Numbered from the stretch's first letter, positions 7,133 to 12,645 are shown. The stretch is 12,645 nucleotides of DNA from JBCDBY01 sp039182715 (GCA_039182715.1 JBCDBY010000111.1:1-12645); one strand, 5' to 3'. Program-made: numbers and translations. The notes: generated by a model not told the origin, from the sequence alone.

Positions 7133-7148
7133 GCGGAATCGATTCCGC
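7133..7148. promoter_or_regulatory. Perfect 16-bp palindrome
   Basis: GCGGAATCGATTCCGC is identical to its own reverse complement over 16 bp. It lies between the ends of two convergent genes, so it is not an obvious promoter operator. It could bind a dimeric protein or be a methylation or restriction-type site (it contains ATCGAT). Function unknown. Confidence 0.4.
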
Positions 7149-7215
7149 ACCTGGCGCGCATACGTCGAGCCCCCGGCCTGACTTATGCGCGCCACACCAT
7201 GCACCTCTTGCATTG

Positions 7216-7244
7216 AAAAAAGGGCCGTCGAAAACGAGGCGGCC
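7216..7244 (-). terminator. Intrinsic terminator of the cytochrome c gene
   Basis: Read on the minus strand, GGCCG + TCG-type stem halves (7240-7244 with 7223-7227 and 7235-7237 with 7228-7230) close a TTTT loop with a 2-base bulge at 7238-7239. One C follows, then six T (complement of 7216-7221). This is a textbook intrinsic terminator 47 bp after the cytochrome stop. A second, upstream hairpin (7257-7263 with 7238-7244) shares one arm and would compete with it. Confidence 0.7.
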
Positions 7245-7262
7245 ATCAAACGAGGGGGCCGC

Positions 7263-7287
7263 CAGGAGAGGCGGTCGTCAGGAGAGG
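7263..7287. repeat. Short direct repeat
   Basis: CAGGAGAGG occurs at 7263-7271 and 7279-7287, 16 bp apart, just downstream of the cytochrome stop. It may be a minor slippage product; no function is apparent. Confidence 0.35.
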
Positions 7288-7290
7288 GGG

Positions 7291-7767
7291 CTAGCCGGCT
7301 CCGCGGGGGTCGCGGTCGTGGCAGTCGATGCAGACGACCGCCTTGCGCAGGAGGGGCTTCAGGTCGCGGTTGACCTTCGTCACCCACGACTCCATGAGCC
7401 GGATCATGCGGCGGCGGCGCAACTCCTCGGGCGGGCCCGCCCCGTCCAGCGACCCCTCGGCGATGTCGGCCTCCCACTCGCCGCCCTCTTCGCCATGGCA
7501 CGCGGCGCAGTGGAGCCGCGTCGCGTCGGGGCGGGTCAGCAGCGGTTTCCAGTCGGGCGGCGCGTCGATGCGCGTCGGCTTTTCCGAGAGCGCGCGCACG
7601 AAGCTCGCCATGCGCGGCGCCATCTCCTCCACGACGTCGCGCGGGAGCCGCTCGGCCGATGGTCCCAACGGTGGACCCGGCGGTGGACGCAAGGTCTTCG
7701 CGACGACGAAGGCCACGCCGACGCCGATGACCGCGCCGAGAAGGAACCGGATCCAGCCGTTCCGCAT
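7291..7767 (-). CDS. Membrane-anchored diheme c-type cytochrome
   Basis: 158 residues. An N-terminal hydrophobic segment (about 6-23, IRFLLGAVIGVGVAFVVA) without a clear cleavage site anchors it to the cytoplasmic membrane with the rest in the periplasm; a Pro-rich linker (28-36) follows. Two CxxCH heme-attachment motifs are present: CAACH (87-91) and CIDCH (146-150, seven residues from the end). Met-50, Met-121 and Met-125 are candidate distal ligands, but the true ligand cannot be assigned. The layout MIRLMESWVTKVNRDLKPLL before the second heme site recalls the helix-then-CxxCH arrangement of tetraheme reaction-centre cytochromes, as weak resemblance only. The role is presumably periplasmic electron transfer; the partner is unknown. 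It is divergent, 45 bp apart, from the beta-propeller gene. A TAGAAT box lies 9 bases upstream of ATG 7767 and there is no Shine-Dalgarno. Confidence 0.85.
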   Translation of the reverse strand: MRNGWIRFLLGAVIGVGVAFVVAKTLRPPPGPPLGPSAERLPRDVVEEMAPRMASFVRALSEKPTRIDAPPDWKPLLTRPDATRLHCAACHGEEGGEWEADIAEGSLDGAGPPEELRRRRMIRLMESWVTKVNRDLKPLLRKAVVCIDCHDRDPRGAG

Positions 7768-7776
7768 GCTCGCGAA

Positions 7777-7782
7777 ATTCTA
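7777..7782 (-). promoter_or_regulatory. Candidate -10 box of the cytochrome gene
   Basis: TAGAAT on the minus strand (5 of 6 match to TATAAT), 9 bases before ATG 7767, with no Shine-Dalgarno between. This implies a leaderless or nearly leaderless transcript. The -35 region (TGAGGC at 17 bp) is poor. Confidence 0.4.
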
Positions 7783-7797
7783 CGCGCGGCGGCGTGT

Positions 7798-7803
7798 TAG
7801 CCT
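7798..7803 (+). promoter_or_regulatory. Candidate -10 box of the beta-propeller / peptidase operon
   Basis: TAGCCT, 9 bases before ATG 7813, the same distance as the divergent TAGAAT before the cytochrome start. The match to TATAAT is weak (3 of 6); it is listed because the geometry is repeated and no Shine-Dalgarno precedes this start. Confidence 0.25.
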
Positions 7804-7812
7804 CATCTCGGG

Positions 7813-9033
7813 ATGTGGAGAAAGATCGTTGTCCTGCTCCTCGCCGCGGCGGCCCAGGCCGAACCGGACGGCGCGATTGCGCACCCGCTGCGCTGGAGCG
7901 ACCCCAACGGCACCGCCGCCGGCACACGGCGCAGCGCCTGCCTGCCGCTGACCGACGACGTCGAGGAGGCGTGGTCGGTCAAGCTGCCCGGCGTCGCGGT
8001 CAGCCCGATCGTCTACTGGGAGCGCGAGGCGGTCGTCGCGTGCCGCACCAAGAGTGGTTACCAGCTCGTCGCGATCGACGTTCTGCGCGGCAAGGTGAGC
8101 GGCAAGAAGAGTCTGCCCAAGAACACGCCGCGCCCGCTTCCGGTGCTCTGGGACAACCGCGTCTTCGTGCGCGGCCCGAAGCTCGAGCTGCACGAGTACA
8201 CCCGCGCCGGCCGCTCCTTCAACCGCATCTGGACCCACAAGCCCGCGCAGGAGTGGCTGTCCGATCCGATCATCCATGAGAACGAGATCTACGTCGTCGC
8301 GGACGGCAATCTGGTTCGGCTGCAGCCGCGCCGCCGCAGTCCCGTCTGGCAGGCCGGCACCGGTCGCTTCCGCGGCCGACCCGCGCTCTACGGCGACCAG
8401 GTCTACGTTCTGGGCGAGAGCATCTACAGCGGCGCGCAGGACTCCATGCACGTCTTCGTCTTCGATCGGCGCGACGGTCGCTCGGTGCTCGCGAAGCACG
8501 GCGCCTGGTACGCCGGTCGATCGCTCCCGGCGCCCTCCATCGCCGGGTCGATCATGATCTCGGAGAAGGACATCCTCATCCGGGGCCCGACGGGCTTCGC
8601 GACGCGCACCAACCCCGTTTCGCATCTGCACCTCGACCGGATCATGGACCGGAGCGGGACGCTCGCGGTCGGCCGCAAGGAGGGACGCCTGGTCGACTCG
8701 GCGGTCGCGCCGGCGCTCACGCCGCACGGCGTGCTGTTCATGTACCAGCGCGGCAAGGAGCTCGCCTGGGTCGTGCCGCGCCGCGACCACTATCGGCAGA
8801 TCACGTCGCGCGAGCAGAACCCCGACCTCTTCTCGCCGACCACGCGCGTCGCGCCGACCGTGCTCGGGGACATCGTCTACTTCGGCACCTGGGCGGCGGA
8901 CATCGGCGCCCGCCGCGTGCTCTGGCGGCTGCCCCTGAAGTCGCTTCAGTTCCCCGCGGTGCCGCGCGACCAGCAGGTGCTCGTGCTCGACGAGAACACG
9001 CACCTGCGCGCCTTCCGGGGGAAGGGCCGGTGA
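7813..9033 (+). CDS. Exported PQQ/BamB-like beta-propeller protein
   Basis: 406 residues. The signal peptide MWRKIVVLLLAAAAQA (1-16) predicts a periplasmic or secreted protein. The body shows repeated propeller-type strands resembling PQQ/quinoprotein repeats: VEEAWSVKLPGVAVSPIVYWEREAVVACRTKSGYQLVAIDVLRGKV (split here across about 51-95 as W-S-V-K-L, S-P-I-V, V-A-I-D), then SDPIIHENEIYVVADGNLVRL, GRPALYGDQVYVLGES, APTVLGDIVYFGTWAADIGARRVLWRL and DQQVLVLDENTHLRAF near the C-terminus. I see no PQQ-dehydrogenase catalytic residues, so a structural or protein-binding role (as in BamB) is likelier than an enzyme. It is the first gene of a two-gene unit: its TGA overlaps the GTG of the peptidase gene (GTGA). 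ATG 7813 lacks a Shine-Dalgarno and may be leaderless. Confidence 0.75.
   Translation: MWRKIVVLLLAAAAQAEPDGAIAHPLRWSDPNGTAAGTRRSACLPLTDDVEEAWSVKLPGVAVSPIVYWEREAVVACRTKSGYQLVAIDVLRGKVSGKKSLPKNTPRPLPVLWDNRVFVRGPKLELHEYTRAGRSFNRIWTHKPAQEWLSDPIIHENEIYVVADGNLVRLQPRRRSPVWQAGTGRFRGRPALYGDQVYVLGESIYSGAQDSMHVFVFDRRDGRSVLAKHGAWYAGRSLPAPSIAGSIMISEKDILIRGPTGFATRTNPVSHLHLDRIMDRSGTLAVGRKEGRLVDSAVAPALTPHGVLFMYQRGKELAWVVPRRDHYRQITSREQNPDLFSPTTRVAPTVLGDIVYFGTWAADIGARRVLWRLPLKSLQFPAVPRDQQVLVLDENTHLRAFRGKGR
9017..9026 (+). promoter_or_regulatory. Shine-Dalgarno of the metallopeptidase gene
   Basis: GGGGGAAGGG three bases before GTG 9030, inside the end of the propeller gene. It is purine-rich and supports the coupled GTG start. 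Confidence 0.6.
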
Positions 9034-10664
9034 AGACCGCACTCACGCTCCTCCTCCTGACGGCGGCGACGCTCGCGGAGCCGGTCGTCGTGGCGGTCGC
9101 GCGCGACGGCACGCTGCTGCGCAAGACGGAGATGGTGCTGGACCGCAAGGCGGAGGTCATCCGACGCGGGCGCCGCGAGTACCCGCTCGACGGCTTCTAC
9201 CTCGTCGAGGGCGCCAACGGAAAACTGCTCTGGACCTCCGACTACACCTCGCGCATGCGCGGCTACGAATTCCTCGCGCGCGACGAGGTCCGGGAGGCGG
9301 CCGAGAAGCTGTTGCGCCGCGCGCTTGCCTATCGCGACCAGAAGACGGCCCGCAAGCTCTTCGACATCGCGCAGGACCACGGGCTCGCCGGCTCGAAGAC
9401 GGAAAGCGCGCGCAAGAAGCTGCTTGCCCTCGAGAAGAAGGGCAGCAAGCCGCTCGCCAAGGCGAAGACGCTCCCGCCCGAGATCGAGAAGCTCACGCGG
9501 ATCCACACCGATCTGCTCCTCGCGCGCGCGCAGCTCGAGCTCGCGCAGGACGAGAAGCGCGGCCTCGTCATGCTGCGCGATATCCTGCGGCTGAAGCCCA
9601 TGCACGAAGGCGCGCTCGTGGAGCTGCGCAAGCGCGCGCCCAAGCGCTTCCCGCTCGGCAACGCGCGCGTCTGGCTCGACTGGCATCTCGAGGTCGAGCG
9701 CCACGGCGCGAAATTCACCGATAGCGACACGTTCAACATGCGGCAGGCGCGCAAGTACTGGCGCAAGGACCTGCACGGCATCGAGATCGGGCCCATCCTG
9801 GTCATCACGCCGGTCACCGACGCGCGCACGCTCGGCCGCATGCTCGGCTGCTGCGCGATCACGTCGAACATCCTCGCGTCCTTCTTCGCCGACTACCCCA
9901 AGCGGCGCAAGAAGGTCGACCCGCTGCGCATCTTCCTCTACGAGAGCCGCGAGGAGTACAAGAAGGAGTCGACCGCGTTCAAGCCGCGGCAAGACACCAG
10001 CTTCCTCAAGTTCTCGGCCGGCCACTACTCCGGCGACGAGGGCATCTCGCGCCTCTTCTGGGTGCGCGACCGCACGATGGAAAGCCGCATCGTCGGCACC
10101 GCCGTCCATGAGCTCGTGCACCACTGGCTGGCCGACGCCAATCCGGCGTACAACCACGTCGAGGGGCGGCGCAGTGCGCGCACGCCGGGCTTCTGGATCA
10201 TCGAGGGCATCGCCGAGTTCATGAGCGAGGGCGTCTACGACCTCGACACCGGCGCGTGGAGCCTCTTCGACCGGCGCGCGCCGTCGCTGGACACGGTGCA
10301 CACGCTCGCGCCGTCGAAGATCCTCATCCCGTGGCGCCTGCTGCTCACCGGCAGCGCCGTCGAGTTCTGGGCGTTGCCGAAGGAGATCGGCATCGACGTT
10401 CGCCGGCGCTGGTCACTCGGCGGCGAACGCGTTTCGGTCACGCACCTCTGGTACATGCAAAGTGCGGCCGTCTGCCACTACCTCTATCACGCGGAGAACG
10501 GCAAACACCGCAAGGCGCTCGCGAAGTACATCGTCGACCACTACACGCGGCAGCGCGGCTTCATGGACATCAAGCGCGCGTTCGGCATGACGCCGGAGGA
10601 GCTGGGTCGTCGCGTCGAGGCCTACGCAACGAAGGTGGCCAAGGGCTGGGAGCCGACGCGATAG
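9030..10664 (+). CDS. Exported HExxH metallopeptidase-like protein (gluzincin type, DUF1570/MA-like)
   Basis: 544 residues from GTG 9030. The signal peptide (1-16, MKTALTLLLLTAATLA) predicts export. The N-terminal third is charged and helical (residues about 85-205, TPR-like or coiled coil, with KLFDIAQDHG and LVMLRDILRLKPMHEGALVEL resembling a TPR pair). A domain from about 250 resembles peptidase MA-like/DUF1570 proteins: the strand LRIFLYESREEYKK (299-312), the zinc motif HELVHHW (H360, E361, H364), and PGFWIIEGIAEFMSE (386-400), where E392 is the likely third zinc ligand (28 residues after H364). Family members are predicted zinc proteases, mostly uncharacterised; activity here is inferred from an intact motif. 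The C-terminal helices (474-540) complete the fold. It overlaps the propeller gene by 4 bp, so the pair is probably made together and may form an exported complex. Confidence 0.82.
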   Translation: MKTALTLLLLTAATLAEPVVVAVARDGTLLRKTEMVLDRKAEVIRRGRREYPLDGFYLVEGANGKLLWTSDYTSRMRGYEFLARDEVREAAEKLLRRALAYRDQKTARKLFDIAQDHGLAGSKTESARKKLLALEKKGSKPLAKAKTLPPEIEKLTRIHTDLLLARAQLELAQDEKRGLVMLRDILRLKPMHEGALVELRKRAPKRFPLGNARVWLDWHLEVERHGAKFTDSDTFNMRQARKYWRKDLHGIEIGPILVITPVTDARTLGRMLGCCAITSNILASFFADYPKRRKKVDPLRIFLYESREEYKKESTAFKPRQDTSFLKFSAGHYSGDEGISRLFWVRDRTMESRIVGTAVHELVHHWLADANPAYNHVEGRRSARTPGFWIIEGIAEFMSEGVYDLDTGAWSLFDRRAPSLDTVHTLAPSKILIPWRLLLTGSAVEFWALPKEIGIDVRRRWSLGGERVSVTHLWYMQSAAVCHYLYHAENGKHRKALAKYIVDHYTRQRGFMDIKRAFGMTPEELGRRVEAYATKVAKGWEPTR

Positions 10665-10691
10665 AGGAAGCCGGCCAAGAGGCACAGGGCA

Positions 10692-10789
10692 CAAAAAAAG
10701 AACGAAGACAGCGGCGATTGACCGGAACCCCGTTGTTCAGGGTTGTTGATATTTACCGGGTCCAGCCTGTGTCGCCGCTGTTTCGTTCT
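10692..10789 (-). terminator. Terminator-like structure facing the minus strand
   Basis: On the minus strand the long stem of the inverted repeat runs directly into TTCTTTTTTTG (complement of the A-run at 10692-10698 plus the arm end), which fits intrinsic termination. No minus-strand gene lies upstream. It may block antisense transcription, end an unseen small RNA, or simply come with the repeat. On the plus strand the stem is followed only by AGCATTAAC, a weak tail for ending the peptidase operon. Confidence 0.4.
10699..10789. repeat. 91-bp structured inverted-repeat element
   Basis: The left arm 10699-10717 and right arm 10772-10789 are perfect inverted repeats over 18 bp, apart from one unpaired G at 10707 (outer bases AGAACG / CGTTCT; inner bases ACAGCGGCGA / TCGCCGCTGT). 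Inside, TTGACCGG (10718-10725) is partly complementary to CCGGGTCCA (10757-10765), and AACCC (10726-10730) pairs with GGGTT (10740-10744). The whole unit could fold into one long, bulged hairpin. The interior is AT-richer than the surroundings (e.g. TTGTTGATATTTACC). On the minus strand the stem is followed by TTCTTTTTTTG. It resembles a MITE-like or REP-like unit, or a structured RNA. Confidence 0.75.
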
Positions 10790-10829
10790 AGCATTAACAA
10801 TCGGCCATCGAACGCGCACACTTGAATCG

Positions 10830-11696
10830 ATGTTCACCGTCTTCGGAGCCGGATCGATCGGCACCGTGCTGGCCGCCGCCCTTTCCGACGCGGGCGTCGA
10901 CGTCGCCATCGCGGGACGTCGCGCGGTCTCGGCGCTGCGCGTGGAGGGCGACGAGGAATGCATCGAAGCGGACGTCGATGTCGTCGACGAACCACGCGGA
11001 ACGATCCTGTTGTGCGTGCACGAGACGGACGTCGCGTCGCTCGCCGCGCGCTGGCCGGACCGCACGCTCGTCACATTCGCGAACGGCGTCACGGCGGAAC
11101 GCGACGCGGCTCGCACCTGTGCGGTGATCGGCGGCGTGTGGCGCATGACGTGTACCTGGACGGCGCCCGGACGCGCACTCTTCACGCGGCGCGGCCGCAT
11201 CGTCGTCGGGCCGTGGAGTGACGGTGTCGACGTGCAGCCCGTCGCCGATGCGCTGCGCGCCGCGCGCTTCGACGTCGGCGTCTCCGAGGAGATCGAGGCG
11301 GATCTCTGGCTGAAGCTGCTCTGCAACATCGGCAGCACGCCGAACGCGATCGTGCGCGGCGCGGACCACGGCGACCCGCGGTTCGGCGCGCTCAAGGCCG
11401 ATCTCGTGCGCGAGGCGTGGGAGGTGCTGCAGGCGCGCGGCATGCGCGCCGCATCCTGCGACGGGCGTGACGCGTCGCCCGAGGAGGAGATCGAGCGGCA
11501 GCGCCACGCGGGTCCGCGCGCCCGGCCGGTCTACAACGACACGTGGCGGCAGCTCCATCGCGGCCAGGCCCCGAAACAGCGCTACCACAAGACCATCGCC
11601 GACCTCGGCCACGCGCCGCGCAACGCGCGCATGGACGCGCTGCTGCTCGCCGCGGCCGCACCGGAGTGCTACACGCTCGACGAGGTGCTCGTTTGA
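10830..11696 (+). CDS. Ketopantoate reductase-fold NAD(P)-dependent dehydrogenase, divergent active site
   Basis: 288 residues from ATG 10830, which places the Rossmann motif at the N-terminus (FGAGSIG, residues 5-11), as in ApbA/PanE proteins. Family features kept: an NG after a strand (TFANGV, N85) and DLWLKLLCN with K162 and N166, spaced like the E. coli KPR catalytic lysine and first asparagine. The C-terminal helical domain continues through YNDTWRQLHRGQAPKQRYHKTIADLGHAPRN. At the positions where KPR normally has the second asparagine, the serine and the essential glutamate (D-L-E-R-G-R-P-T-E-I type motif), I read T170, D237 and K249. The substrate is therefore probably not ketopantoate, or the alignment is shifted. 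A hydroxyacid/2-oxoacid reductase role is inferred. It is coupled by a TTGA overlap to the HAD gene. No clear Shine-Dalgarno is seen. An upstream TTG at 10743 falls inside the repeat element and was not used. Confidence 0.8.
   Translation: MFTVFGAGSIGTVLAAALSDAGVDVAIAGRRAVSALRVEGDEECIEADVDVVDEPRGTILLCVHETDVASLAARWPDRTLVTFANGVTAERDAARTCAVIGGVWRMTCTWTAPGRALFTRRGRIVVGPWSDGVDVQPVADALRAARFDVGVSEEIEADLWLKLLCNIGSTPNAIVRGADHGDPRFGALKADLVREAWEVLQARGMRAASCDGRDASPEEEIERQRHAGPRARPVYNDTWRQLHRGQAPKQRYHKTIADLGHAPRNARMDALLLAAAAPECYTLDEVLV
11682..11687 (+). promoter_or_regulatory. Shine-Dalgarno of the HAD hydrolase gene
   Basis: GAGGTG, 5 bases before TTG 11693, inside the end of the upstream dehydrogenase. 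It decides in favour of the unusual TTG start. Confidence 0.6.
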
Positions 11697-12289
11697 ACGC
11701 GCTCGCCATTTTCGACCTCGACGACACGCTGATCGACACGACGAACACCCTCGTGCCGCTGGCGCTCGAGGCGGTCGCGCGCGCCATCGATCGGCCGGTC
11801 ACGTCGCTCGACCGCGCCGGCAAGTCGATCGAGGAGGTCCTCGCGCCGGCCGGCGCGCTGAGCGACGCGCAGCGCGCGGCCGCGGCGGAGGCCTACTACG
11901 ACCCGAACGTGCCGGCCCTCGACCCGCTGCCCGGTGCGCATGCGACGCTGCGCGCGCTGCAGGGGCGCGTGCACCTCGCGCTGCTGACGCGCGGCGCGCC
12001 GTTGCGCCAGCGCAACAAGGTTGAGGCAAGCGGGCTGGCCCCCTACTTCGCCGCGTTCATCGTCTGCGACATCACGCGCGGCGGGAGCAAGGGCGATGAC
12101 ATCCGCCGCCTCATGGAGAGGTTCCGAACACCGCCCGAACGAACCGTCGTGATCGGCGACGACAAGCGGGATGAACTGCATCACGGCGAGACGCTGGGCT
12201 GCGCGACCATCCACGTTCCGACGGTCGCCCTCGCCTCGATTCCCTCCGAACTCGAAAAAATGGGTTATTTGTCGAGCGATCAAGGGTGA
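11693..12289 (+). CDS. HAD-superfamily hydrolase (phosphatase-like)
   Basis: 198 residues from TTG 11693. All four HAD motifs are present in order: motif I FDLDDT (nucleophile D8, acid D10), motif II LLTRG (T99), motif III lysine (K109 in RNKVEASGL or K133 in SKGDDI), and motif IV VVIGDDKRDE (D156, D157, with D160). The region between motifs I and II (about 15-80) is a helical C1 cap, as in phosphoglycolate-phosphatase/pyrimidine nucleotidase-like members. It is probably a soluble Mg-dependent phosphomonoesterase; the substrate cannot be told from sequence. TTG is chosen because it starts right before motif I, overlaps the previous stop (TTGA), and has GAGGTG 5 bases upstream. The same frame is open upstream to 11543 but that part is out-of-frame dehydrogenase coding sequence. 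Confidence 0.88.
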   Translation: MNALAIFDLDDTLIDTTNTLVPLALEAVARAIDRPVTSLDRAGKSIEEVLAPAGALSDAQRAAAAEAYYDPNVPALDPLPGAHATLRALQGRVHLALLTRGAPLRQRNKVEASGLAPYFAAFIVCDITRGGSKGDDIRRLMERFRTPPERTVVIGDDKRDELHHGETLGCATIHVPTVALASIPSELEKMGYLSSDQG

Positions 12290-12295
12290 GTGGCA

Positions 12296-12314
12296 TCCCT
12301 CGTGTATCGAGGGA
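12296..12314 (+). terminator. Hairpin between the HAD and sugar-dehydrogenase genes
   Basis: TCCCTCG (12296-12302) pairs with CGAGGGA (12308-12314) around TGTAT, a 7-bp perfect stem 7 bp after the HAD stop. It is followed by CCCCCACAAGGAG, not a U tract, so it may be a leader structure of the next gene rather than a terminator. Confidence 0.4.
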
Positions 12315-12322
12315 CCCCCACA

Positions 12323-12327
12323 AGGAG
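12323..12327 (+). promoter_or_regulatory. Shine-Dalgarno of the nucleotide-sugar dehydrogenase
   Basis: AGGAG, within AAGGAG, 9 bases before GTG 12337 (12 before the next codon, TTG 12340). It is the best ribosome-binding site in the window. Confidence 0.7.
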
Positions 12328-12336
12328 AATCGATCC

Positions 12337-12645
12337 GTGTTGAACAAGAAAATCGACACGCGCGAAGCGCGTTTCGGCGTCGTGGGTATGGGCTACGTGG
12401 GCCTGCCGCTCGCCGTGGAGTTCGCCAAAGTCGGCTTCCACGCGACCGGCTTCGAGGTGAGCGAGGACAAGGTCGCGCGCCTGATGGCGGGTGATTCGTA
12501 CATCGGCGACGTGACCTCGGAAGAGCTGAGCGAGCTCGTGAACGCGGGCAAACTCGACGCCACCACCGACTTCGACGCGATCGCCGAGATGGACATCATC
12601 TCGATCTGCGTCCCGACGCCGCTGTCGAAGACGCGCGACCCGGAC
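12337..12645 (+). CDS. UDP-N-acetylglucosamine 6-dehydrogenase family (WbpA/TviB type), N-terminal part
   Basis: 103 residues are visible from GTG 12337; the gene continues past the right edge. The Rossmann motif FGVVGMGYVGLPLAVEFAKVG (split; residues about 13-33) is diagnostic of the UDP-glucose/GDP-mannose dehydrogenase superfamily. It is followed by the acidic strand end GFEVSED and by KVARLMAGDSYIGDV, KLDATTDF and ISICVPTPL(S)K, which are typical of the UDP-N-acetyl-hexosamine dehydrogenase branch. These enzymes oxidise the C6 hydroxyl of a nucleotide sugar to a carboxylate with NAD, twice, using a catalytic cysteine in the part that is not seen. The product feeds O-antigen or capsule/exopolysaccharide synthesis. 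It lies 47 bp after the HAD gene and has a strong Shine-Dalgarno. A UDP-glucose dehydrogenase remains possible. Confidence 0.9.
   Translation, partial: MLNKKIDTREARFGVVGMGYVGLPLAVEFAKVGFHATGFEVSEDKVARLMAGDSYIGDVTSEELSELVNAGKLDATTDFDAIAEMDIISICVPTPLSKTRDPD

Larger units (their letters stand above)
10665..10829. other. Intergenic region, 165 bp, noncoding
   Basis: Apart from the 91-bp inverted repeat, it holds GGCACAGGGCACA (10681-10693, a GGCACA direct repeat) and a TAGCAT box (10789-10794), 35 bp before the dehydrogenase ATG, which could be a -10. I see no convincing gene in it. Confidence 0.5.

Noticed and set aside
7780..10301. Two long minus-strand open frames opposite the propeller and peptidase genes
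   Set aside because: Both are antisense to genes with signal peptides and an intact HExxH motif, and their products look like shadow translations.
10699..10789. Integron attC-like recombination site
   Set aside because: It has AAC...GTT outer ends, internal pairing and one bulged base, but the ends do not match RYYYAAC/GTTRRRY. No integrase or cassette array is present.
10692..10800. Target-site duplication flanking the inverted-repeat element
   Set aside because: Flanks (A-run on the left, AGCATTAAC on the right) show no direct repeat, so there is no direct evidence of transposition.
10743..10829. Upstream TTG start for the dehydrogenase
   Set aside because: It lies inside the inverted-repeat element and would put 29 unrelated residues before the Rossmann motif.
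1..12645. CRISPR arrays, tRNA or rRNA genes, transposases, phage genes
   Set aside because: I looked for repeat-spacer periodicity, rRNA signatures and transposase motifs by eye and saw none; a small RNA gene could be missed without a covariance search.

Overview
The window is a very GC-rich stretch of bacterial chromosome, densely coded on both strands, with no tRNA, rRNA, CRISPR array, integrase or transposase that I can see. Several exported proteins carry cleavable N-terminal signals (HEAT-repeat proteins, a HEAT/VWA protein, a beta-propeller, an HExxH peptidase), and there is a membrane-tethered diheme cytochrome c. This mix is common in Planctomycetota and some other environmental didermal phyla. 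I suggest a Planctomycetota-like or similarly GC-rich didermal bacterium, with low to moderate confidence; nothing here settles the phylum.

Layout, left to right. (1) 1-2764, minus strand: an exported HEAT-like protein (start 2764) overlaps by 4 bp the start of a histidine kinase that runs off the left edge. (2) 2839-4428, plus strand: a small N-terminally anchored protein of unknown function, followed after 9 bp by a glutamine transaminase K / kynurenine aminotransferase-type PLP enzyme. (3) 4521-6161, minus strand: an exported HEAT-repeat plus VWA (MIDAS) protein, convergent with the aminotransferase across a short palindromic terminator-like region. (4) 6274-7038, plus strand: a YafV/Nit2-type omega-amidase whose start is preceded by three degenerate 15-bp tandem repeats. 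(5) 7291-7767, minus strand: a membrane-anchored diheme c-type cytochrome with a convincing intrinsic terminator. (6) 7813-10664, plus strand: an exported beta-propeller protein translationally coupled (GTGA) to an exported HExxH...E metallopeptidase. (7) 10665-10829: a 91-bp structured inverted-repeat element. (8) 10830-12289, plus strand: a ketopantoate-reductase-fold dehydrogenase missing several canonical catalytic residues, coupled (TTGA) to a HAD hydrolase. (9) 12337 to the right edge: the N-terminus of a WbpA-type nucleotide-sugar dehydrogenase, probably the start of a surface polysaccharide locus.

How the genes fit together. The clearest metabolic link is the aminotransferase with the omega-amidase, the two halves of the glutamine transaminase-omega-amidase route (E. 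coli YbdL/YafV; mammalian GTK/Nit2). It uses glutamine as amino donor, often for keto-methylthiobutyrate in methionine salvage, then hydrolyses 2-oxoglutaramate to 2-oxoglutarate and ammonia. Most other genes act in the cell envelope. I found no confident defence, mobile or biosynthetic system. The most unusual items are the divergent KPR-like enzyme, the 91-bp inverted-repeat element, the 15-bp repeats that run into the omega-amidase start, and a pattern in which internal operon genes have Shine-Dalgarno sequences while first genes lack them and have TAGNNT boxes close to the start.
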